Shown piece by piece: positions 57,841-64,000 of a stretch of DNA of 64,000 bases (its first letter is position 1; each line of letters opens with the position of its first letter). Source of the DNA: Owenia fusiformis. Lineage: Eukaryota > Annelida > Polychaeta > Sabellida > Oweniidae. The position numbers and the translations under genes were made by a program. The stretch spans positions 34,868,867 to 34,932,866 of the forward strand of contig CAIIXF020000008.1 in assembly GCA_903813345.2 (NCBI GenBank), read 5' to 3'. Below the pieces are notes generated by a model. It was not told where the DNA came from. It saw only the letters and a program-made list of their open reading frames with translations, and searched no databases.

Positions 57841-58338
57841 TGTCACCACCAAAAAGTGGTGACATATTGTTATGGTCTCCGTTTTTTGACGGCGATCAGT
57901 GGTTGGCGATCGGTGGTCGGCGGTTGGCGATCGGTTGGCGATCGGCGTCTGTAACAAATTCTTACAACTTCCAATAACTTAACAAATACTGTTTAGACTG
58001 ACTTCAAATTTTTTCAAAATCATCTACATGTTTCAAGAAGTTCAAATCTCACTTTATATTTAAGATTTGACCTTTAATGACTTTTTCAAGGTCAAAAAGG
58101 TGTTTTTCAACTTGCTTCAAATTGACCAATTCTTTCTTTCAAAATAATCTACAAGTTCTTAGAAGTTCAAATCTGACTTTGTTTTGAGATTCCACCTTCA
58201 ATGACCTTCTCAGGGTCAAAAAAGGTCTTTTCACAACTTGCTTCAAATTGACCAATTTATTTTTTCAAAATCATCTACAAGTTCTAAAAAATTCAAATCT
58301 GACTAAGATTGAACTCATAATATTGTGAGCAACAAGGT
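57841..58338. mobile_element. Element with GTCACCACC ends and a terminal hairpin
   Basis: The left end is a perfect hairpin (TGTCACCAC, 5-nt loop, GTGGTGACA) at 57841-57863, and the right end carries AAGGTGGTGACA. GGCGATCGG words are tandemly repeated at 57890-57945, and a ~110-bp unit with TTCAAAWTCATCTACAAGTT recurs three times. Class unknown. Confidence 0.5.
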
Positions 58339-58894
58339 GGTGACATTTTGTCCCTTGTTATCTTTGTCGTTTTAACTAATATTTTTGTCACTCTCTGTTT
58401 AGTGCCAGTGATTAAAATACATCAAATATTTCAAAATTACATTCTCCCATCAACTGATGTGCTAAGTTCGTTCTGGGTCTAGAATTCAAGAATTTGCTTG
58501 TAATAGGTTGCAATCATATCTGTGTATAATGAATCCAAATATAAAATGTTATGTGATGTTTGGGTATATGGAACATCAAGAAATAAAAAATAAATATATA
58601 AAAGCAAAAAATATATTTTGTACCTAATTAATACACAAATATAAGATGATATTTTCTAATTTCAATTTTTTAGTATCATTGTCATGATCTCATGTTAGAT
58701 ATATTGTCCTATACTTTTTACTCCATTTTTTACTTGAAATGGTGATCACGTATACCGATGTAGAACTGTTTACTTTATGTAGGTTAGATTCACGCTATGA
58801 CGTGAATGTAACGTAGGTTTCAGGTCTAAAGCGTATGAAATGGACCTCTGTGAAGATTCTCATGCAGAAGACAAATAGATTGCCACCTAAAACA

Positions 58895-59090
58895 CAATGC
58901 ATAATCATTTAAAACACATTATGCACAATCAATTAAACACGATGAACAATCAATCAATACTCCATGCACAATCAATCAATACACGATATACAATCAATCA
59001 ATACTTGATGAACAATTAATCAATACACGATGAACAATCAATCAATACAATAATCAATCAATCTTAATCAATAATCAATCAATCGTTCTT
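58895..59090. repeat. ~20-bp AATCAATCAATACA minisatellite
   Basis: Units such as ACGATGAACAATCAATCAAT recur about eight times and decay into an AATC microsatellite. Confidence 0.8.
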
Positions 59091-59153
59091 CAAATTAAAA
59101 GATACTTAATAAAAATAGATCTATTTTACTACATGTAGGTGATAACACACAAA

Positions 59154-60100
59154 TCAAGATCCCTCTATGGCCCATTTACAAAAATATTTGACTTTGCAGA
59201 AGAAATTTTATTTTAGGAGTCGAAATGTAGGCTTTCTTATCTTGGGAAAATCAATGTGCGTACTACTTACCCATTGCTACAAGGGCCAGTCTAGGGAGCC
59301 ATCCCACTAGTCCAATCTGCGTAGTATAGACATATCCAATCATTGCCAAATAGAATGCACAAACATTTACAATCTGAAATGAGAGGATTGATGAAAAAAT
59401 ATAGTTGGACAAAAAGGAAATACCCAGAACCTCGCTCCCTATTAAAGGTTTTTGTGTGCGTTTTTAATGTGATTTAAAATGGTTAATCGCGTTTTTAAAA
59501 ATCACTTGTAAAGTAGTCTTCCTTCAAGACACTGGACTATCTACTCTAACGACTGGTTAGTCCAATAGGTAGTCCAGGGTCTTGAGCAAGACTACTTGTA
59601 AAGTTACTGTTGTCATGAGATTGCGTGTCGGAAATGTGGAGCCAACTGTATGAGCTGCGAAGAGTGACTTGTCGGTGGTCGGCCACTGGCGGATTAGGGG
59701 CAATTAATGGGCCTTTTGGGCCTTGTTTTTTAATTTTACTCAAAACTATCAAGGAAATTGGACTTTGGGTCCTGAGTTTTTTCGTTTTAGGGCTCAAAAT
59801 ACTTGTCAAGTCTTCAAAATCAGTTTTTAAATCCGGCCTTGTCGATGGTCGGTCTTTTTTGCAAACCTCTAAAAAGAGATTACAGATAAATCAAGAAATT
59901 CTTACCAAAAGTGTCATAGTAAATTTTTGGGTGGTCAGCACTGTAGGGTTCGACTCTGTGCTTATGTATGTATAGTGTACCAAATCATTTATAACAGTAC
60001 CAGCTAGGAAAATATAACAGAACGTTGAAAAGTAAATATATGCATGCTTTTTTGTAAGCTTGTGAATCCTGGATTTGACGTCATAGCACGTTAGTGTCAT
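59154..60100 (-). CDS. Small multi-pass membrane protein gene, two firm exons and a tentative third
   Basis: Exon 1 is 59906-60100 (ATG at 60100, 65 codons, donor GTAAGA); exon 2 is 59271-59373 (acceptor CTCATTTCAG, donor GTAAGT, phase-compatible). Their product has hydrophobic segments at about residues 22-40 and 60-84 and a further one near 90-100. A possible last exon, 59154-59191, has an AAG acceptor and a stop after 11 residues, giving about 111 aa; this exon is uncertain and other 3' exons may exist. I do not recognise the family. The gene converges on ZFPL1. The 5-kb interval between them and the good splice sites argue for a real gene, not a shadow ORF. Confidence 0.6.
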
Positions 60101-60479
60101 TCCCACAGAATTCTTTAATATTTAAGCATTTTTTCGATTTGTAAGTCGTCATCCATCCACGTTTTAACGGTGTTTGGTTTCAGCATTTTGATACTCAGTC
60201 GTACATCCTGTTAGCCATTTTGTAAACATAAAACGTCACGTCAATTGATACCATAGAGATAATCATATGACGTCATGTATTGTATTGTATTAGGTTCCCA
60301 TGGAAAGAAGCACATGACGTCATACAATTTGAGACATAGTGCTGCAAACAACAATACACCCATGGTAGTAAAATAAATGGTGTATTGAACATTTTGTTGT
60401 GGCTAGGAATACTAAGCCAACGATTTTATCCCAAGGCTGTGGCTAATATTTCATTGTTCGATAATATACGAATATCGCT
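60101..60479. other. Upstream of the membrane-protein gene
   Basis: Contains several TGACGTCA-like (CRE-type) words, for example at about 60230-60325, and GACGTCAT repeats. No gene is seen; this could be promoter sequence for the minus-strand gene (inference). Confidence 0.35.
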
Positions 60480-62286
60480 ATTATGTTATGTTATTTTATT
60501 TACCATCTACAAGATGAGTACATATACATAAATATGTCACAAAAATAAATATACGAAAAATACTACAAGTTATATGTATGTTAGATGAGCAAAATTAATA
60601 TGCTCATATGTCAGAGCATGCTATTATTTACAAGGATTTAAGAAGGTAATCCCTTCTTTTGTGCATTTCATATATCGTGTCCAGCAATGGAAGCATCATT
60701 TCAGGATCATATTCGCTCCCTCCACCGAAAATGAAACATATGAATTCACAAAAGTTGTTGACTCCTAGTTTATATAATTCACTAAATAGATTGTATCTTA
60801 TATCTATATACGCTGGGCACAATAGTAAAAAATGCTGTACGTCTTCAGTGACATTTAAATTGCATAGTAAGCATACTCGTTCAGACATTGGTTGTCCGTA
60901 ATTAAATATCCTGTATGTTCCTGATATCATTTTCATTATAACTTTACATTGTGGTAAGCGTCTTGGAAAACGCCTGGCAACTTCCCACCATAAAAATGGT
61001 TTTAAAACAGTGAAACATCTCAAAATTGGTCTCAGTGTTGGATATAAGGAGCTAAGAACGAAAAAGCGTCTCATCTCAAACGACTTGACAACGTTCATGA
61101 CTTTTCTCTTCCAGACACATTTGAGTGGTGTCTTAGCAGTAGTTATCATATTCAAAACGTCCCCATGTAGGTCGTATTTCATTGTTGTTTCCCACATTGA
61201 GACCAATGGAGATTTACTTGAGCGATAGGTTCCAATGTGGATTATACTCAACAGTCGATAAATGCATACAATTTTATAAATACATTGTACCGGTAACGAT
61301 AAAACGAACCAGATGAACATAAGGCGATCTACATCGATTCGCGCTTGAACTGAAAGCCATCCGAGTGGTTTTATCGCCATCGGGTCAGGGGTATTTACTG
61401 GGAAGCTTTGTATTCTCTTGCCAATGGATCTATGTGCATCCTCCATAGACTCAATTTCGGTTATTGAATATTGCGTTACAGAGCTGCCATACGTCATTGT
61501 TGGGAAGCAAAAACTCCAGTATAACTTGGAAGCTAGCAGAGGATTTAAGCCTCCTACATTTGCTCCTAAACCAAGCAGAGAAAAGAATTTTCTTTTACTG
61601 CGTGAAATCAAATTTGATACATGCTCTGAGCTTTTGCCTAAAGGTATGCCAACATGCGTAGCAGATTTTTCTATTTTTAGAATATTCTCTCCTAATTTGC
61701 ATTCACAAAAAGCATTTTTGTTTCTACCAAACCTTAGCACTACACATTTTCCTGGATGAAACTCAAACCTCCACCTTTTACTATACATGTCAGCAATGCT
61801 CAACAGAGCATTTAGATTTTCTGGATTGTTTGCAATTAAGGCAATATCATCAGCGTATGCTGGACATGCTACAGACGTTTCACCAATTCTTACTCCTTTT
61901 GCCGAATCTACCAGTTGTTGCAAAAGGTCTGCTATAAAGAACTGGTAGAGAAACATAGAACATATCCCGCCCTGGTGAACACCTCTATTAACAGGAAAAG
62001 TATCCGATAAAATACAATCTACAAAAACCTTACATTTATACTTGTTATATGATTGATACAAGAGCCTCCAACATAAACCATTTATACCACAATTATATAA
62101 CTTATGGAACAGGCCTCGTATCCATGTACTGTCAAAGGCCTTTTTAATGTCCATTAAAGCCATAATTGTGCCATTTTCTTGATGAGATATGGCTTCTTGC
62201 ACTATTAGAGATGTTTGCAAGGATGAGCAACCTTTAATAGACGCACCTTGTAATTGCGGTATGCGACCTTGCAGTACACATATAAT
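60480..62286 (-). mobile_element. 5'-truncated non-LTR retrotransposon (LINE)
   Basis: On the minus strand the element enters at about 62286, inside the reverse transcriptase, and runs to a 3' end near 60480 with ATAACATAAC-type repeats. The endonuclease and ORF1 are missing, as usual after incomplete target-primed reverse transcription. The clade is not certain; a Jockey/I-like group is possible. Confidence 0.8.
60628..62286 (-). CDS. Reverse transcriptase C-terminal part, 5'-truncated LINE ORF2
   Basis: An open frame of about 552 codons from just after a stop at 62287-62289. Seen in order: L-Q-G-R and S-L-Q-T-S-L (finger region), motif A M-D-I-K-K-A-F-D, motif B H-Q-G-G-I-C-S, motif C A-Y-A-D-D-I-A-L, then thumb/connection, and near the C-terminus the zinc-knuckle C-L-L-C-N(x8)H-F-L-L-L-C. 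The catalytic Y-A-D-D is intact and there is no internal stop, so the truncation is fairly recent. It would not be mobile on its own because the endonuclease is missing. Confidence 0.88.
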   Translation of the reverse strand: MICVLQGRIPQLQGASIKGCSSLQTSLIVQEAISHQENGTIMALMDIKKAFDSTWIRGLFHKLYNCGINGLCWRLLYQSYNKYKCKVFVDCILSDTFPVNRGVHQGGICSMFLYQFFIADLLQQLVDSAKGVRIGETSVACPAYADDIALIANNPENLNALLSIADMYSKRWRFEFHPGKCVVLRFGRNKNAFCECKLGENILKIEKSATHVGIPLGKSSEHVSNLISRSKRKFFSLLGLGANVGGLNPLLASKLYWSFCFPTMTYGSSVTQYSITEIESMEDAHRSIGKRIQSFPVNTPDPMAIKPLGWLSVQARIDVDRLMFIWFVLSLPVQCIYKIVCIYRLLSIIHIGTYRSSKSPLVSMWETTMKYDLHGDVLNMITTAKTPLKCVWKRKVMNVVKSFEMRRFFVLSSLYPTLRPILRCFTVLKPFLWWEVARRFPRRLPQCKVIMKMISGTYRIFNYGQPMSERVCLLCNLNVTEDVQHFLLLCPAYIDIRYNLFSELYKLGVNNFCEFICFIFGGGSEYDPEMMLPLLDTIYEMHKRRDYLLKSL

Positions 62287-62289
62287 TCA

Positions 62290-62924
62290 TAATTCAGTAT
62301 TATAATTCATTGGTGGGCCAACATACTTTTCCGACTTTCACATGGAGGCATTCTGATACTCCTTAATGTATTATTTTATGCCCTAATTGTTCATATGTCC
62401 ACTTTTGGTCCAATAAATAACAAGAATTTTCATTGCCGGGAGCGTAAATTTGGTTATTTTGAATGTCGCCTCTTGTATTTTTCATTTGTCTCTTGTACAA
62501 AAAGTTACTGATACCACTGGTAACGAATAGTTTTATGAAATGATATTGGTATAGTGATGTCAAGGTCGAAGCAGCGGGAACACGACTCAAGGCTACCGTA
62601 TATTAAATCTATCATGGACAGATTTTAGGAAAATACCAATGCTGTATACGTTTTTCTTTATGTCGGACTGGGACTGCTCAAAAGAATTAGGTTTTTGTAT
62701 TTTCTCTCTACTATATATACTATACATTGTTCAATTTCAACATATGATATTAAGTTCCCTTATAATAGAAATAACCTCATAATGACATTGTTGCAAGGTG
62801 TGCATGACTAATGTGGCATCCCGTATACATGTAAATTCCATTTGCATTTTACCATATCTTTATGACGAAACTCTATGTTTGCATGGACGAGTGATATTTC
62901 TTAACACGTCCTTATTTACGCTGA
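62290..62924. other. Intergenic DNA between LINE and foldback copy
   Basis: No gene or clear repeat is seen. Confidence 0.4.
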
Positions 62925-62929
62925 CTGGT

Positions 62930-63310
62930 GATCCCTGGTGATCCACTCGATTACGTCGGTTGCCGAAACTGACCGTTCGTTTCAGAAACAGAATGTCGGA
63001 ACCTCGAAGGTACGATTTTCCTTTTCCTTATTCCACATGTTGTAGGCAGAATTCACACGACATTTTATCAAAAACGTGTGTCAGAATATATATCATATAT
63101 TCAAGAAAATCTACATGTTTGCAAACAAAATAGCTCAGAAGACAACAGAATCGTCGATTTAATACCTCACTATTGTTACGTAATAGGAACGAGTTAGAAG
63201 TGCAGATCTTAGACGCTTTTGAAGTTCCATTTACGTGAAATAAGGAAAAAGAAAGGTTCCGACATTTTGTTACCACCAGATCAGCGTAATCGAGTGGATC
63301 ACAAGTGATA
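62930..63310. mobile_element. Partial copy of the foldback MITE at 28235
   Basis: It carries GGTGATCCACTCGATTACG at the left, the AGACAACAGAATCGTCGATT block in the middle and AATCGAGTGGATCAC at the right. Most of the second arm is missing compared with 28235-28748. Confidence 0.75.
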
Positions 63311-63358
63311 TATAGCGGTACGAAGCAGAGGGAGAGAAACACCAGGGTTCAAAGATGA

Positions 63359-63532
63359 CATACGCTTATTATTAAGGCTCACCTCTACGCTCATAATTTC
63401 ACTAATGTAAACTCCCCCATCTGCCAGTGTGGAATGGATGGTGAAACAACTAATCACGTAATTTTTCACTGTAATCTAAGATCAACATTTTGGACAGAAT
63501 TTGAAAATGAATTAAAAAATATGAATATATAA
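63359..63532 (+). pseudogene. LINE ORF2 C-terminal remnant
   Basis: The plus-strand frame reads A-H-L-Y-A-H-N-F, then C-Q-C-G(x7)H-V-I-F-H-C, then a stop at 63530-63532. The CCHC knuckle near the C-terminus is typical of non-LTR reverse transcriptase proteins. Only about 57 codons remain, from a different family than the element at 60480-62286. Confidence 0.7.
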
Positions 63533-63633
63533 GCACAAATGCCAAAGGGAAGGGTGACTAAAAACTTTAATGAAACCCAACAAGAAAAGCAAACTGTAAG
63601 TGTAAATCTGTCATAAGAAAAGTAGACCCTATA

Positions 63634-64000
63634 CACCCTATGCAGACAGAGCCTGTGGGAAATATTGGGTGCGGAGCAGATGAGCGGAGGGTGCGGAGCT
63701 AACGGTCATTTTTGAATTTAAATTTGGGATATTTCTGAAACTAAGCCGTTTTGGGACTTCAAATATACCAAGATATGTGTATTTGACACCAAATATCAAT
63801 ACAGTTGTGAAAATAGTAGCGCAATTCATTCTATAGCGACGCAGTGTGCCTTAAACCTTTCCCAGACCTATTTATTTTGAAGTTATCCTTTTAATACTGA
63901 GTCCCCAGCATTCATAAAAAATGGTGTTTAAGGTACACTATCTTTACAAATTATTTTTGCATCTTGGAAGCCAGGCAGTATCTGTGTGATTTTATAAAAA
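63634..64000. mobile_element. Second copy of the 851-bp palindromic MITE, cut by the window end
   Basis: From CACCCTATGCAGACAGAG onward it matches the left arm of 38199-39049 closely with scattered substitutions. The right half lies outside the window. Confidence 0.9.

Overview
The window looks like AT-rich nuclear DNA from an animal, most likely a marine invertebrate; an echinoderm or other invertebrate deuterostome is my low-confidence guess. The genes have GT-AG introns, two encode widely conserved animal proteins (ZFPL1 and NEPRO), and most of the remaining DNA consists of inverted-repeat transposons, MITEs, minisatellites and LINE fragments. I see nothing bacterial, viral or organellar.

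Layout. 1-1109 (-) is the amino-terminal ~370 residues of a single-exon rhodopsin-like GPCR that runs off the window. 2302-3288 (-) is a single-exon HS3ST-like sulfotransferase. 4189-9620 is a non-coding element with ~1 kb terminal inverted repeats. 10326-26959 (-) is a nine-exon gene that I assembled exon by exon as a NEPRO homologue (596 aa); one of its introns holds an opposite-strand ORF with an N-myristoylation-type start (23093-23974). 28235-35564 is a dense pile of foldback and long-TIR elements, including one whose ends are made of reiterated CCATGG and one that carries a decayed tRNA-Gly-like sequence. 36389-54761 (+) is ZFPL1, six coding exons and 331 aa. Downstream lie a 21-bp minisatellite split by a TTAA-flanked MITE, a small membrane-protein gene (59154-60100, -), a 5'-truncated non-LTR retrotransposon (60480-62286, -) and further MITE and LINE scraps.

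Two observations stand out. First, intron 4 of ZFPL1 contains an apparently complete 8.6-kb DNA transposon (44970-53604) with ~0.85-kb terminal inverted repeats and a candidate 3-bp TGA target duplication. It has one uninterrupted antisense ORF of 1587 codons that combines a putative DDE-type core, an XPG/FEN1-like nuclease domain and a CXC cysteine-rich tail. I assign it, with moderate confidence, to the Academ (XPG-bearing) superfamily. Second, the 3' end of ZFPL1 intron 1 plus the first 23 codons of exon 2 have been amplified in tandem. Eight extra copies precede the real exon. Four of them keep an intact acceptor in the same reading frame, so the exon could be extended by 33, 67, 100 or 133 residues of repeated zinc-finger sequence.

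No pathway links the host genes. ZFPL1 is a Golgi membrane protein, NEPRO is nucleolar, the sulfotransferase is predicted to be Golgi-resident and the GPCR is predicted to be at the cell surface. All homologies are from recognition of motifs by eye; no database search was run.
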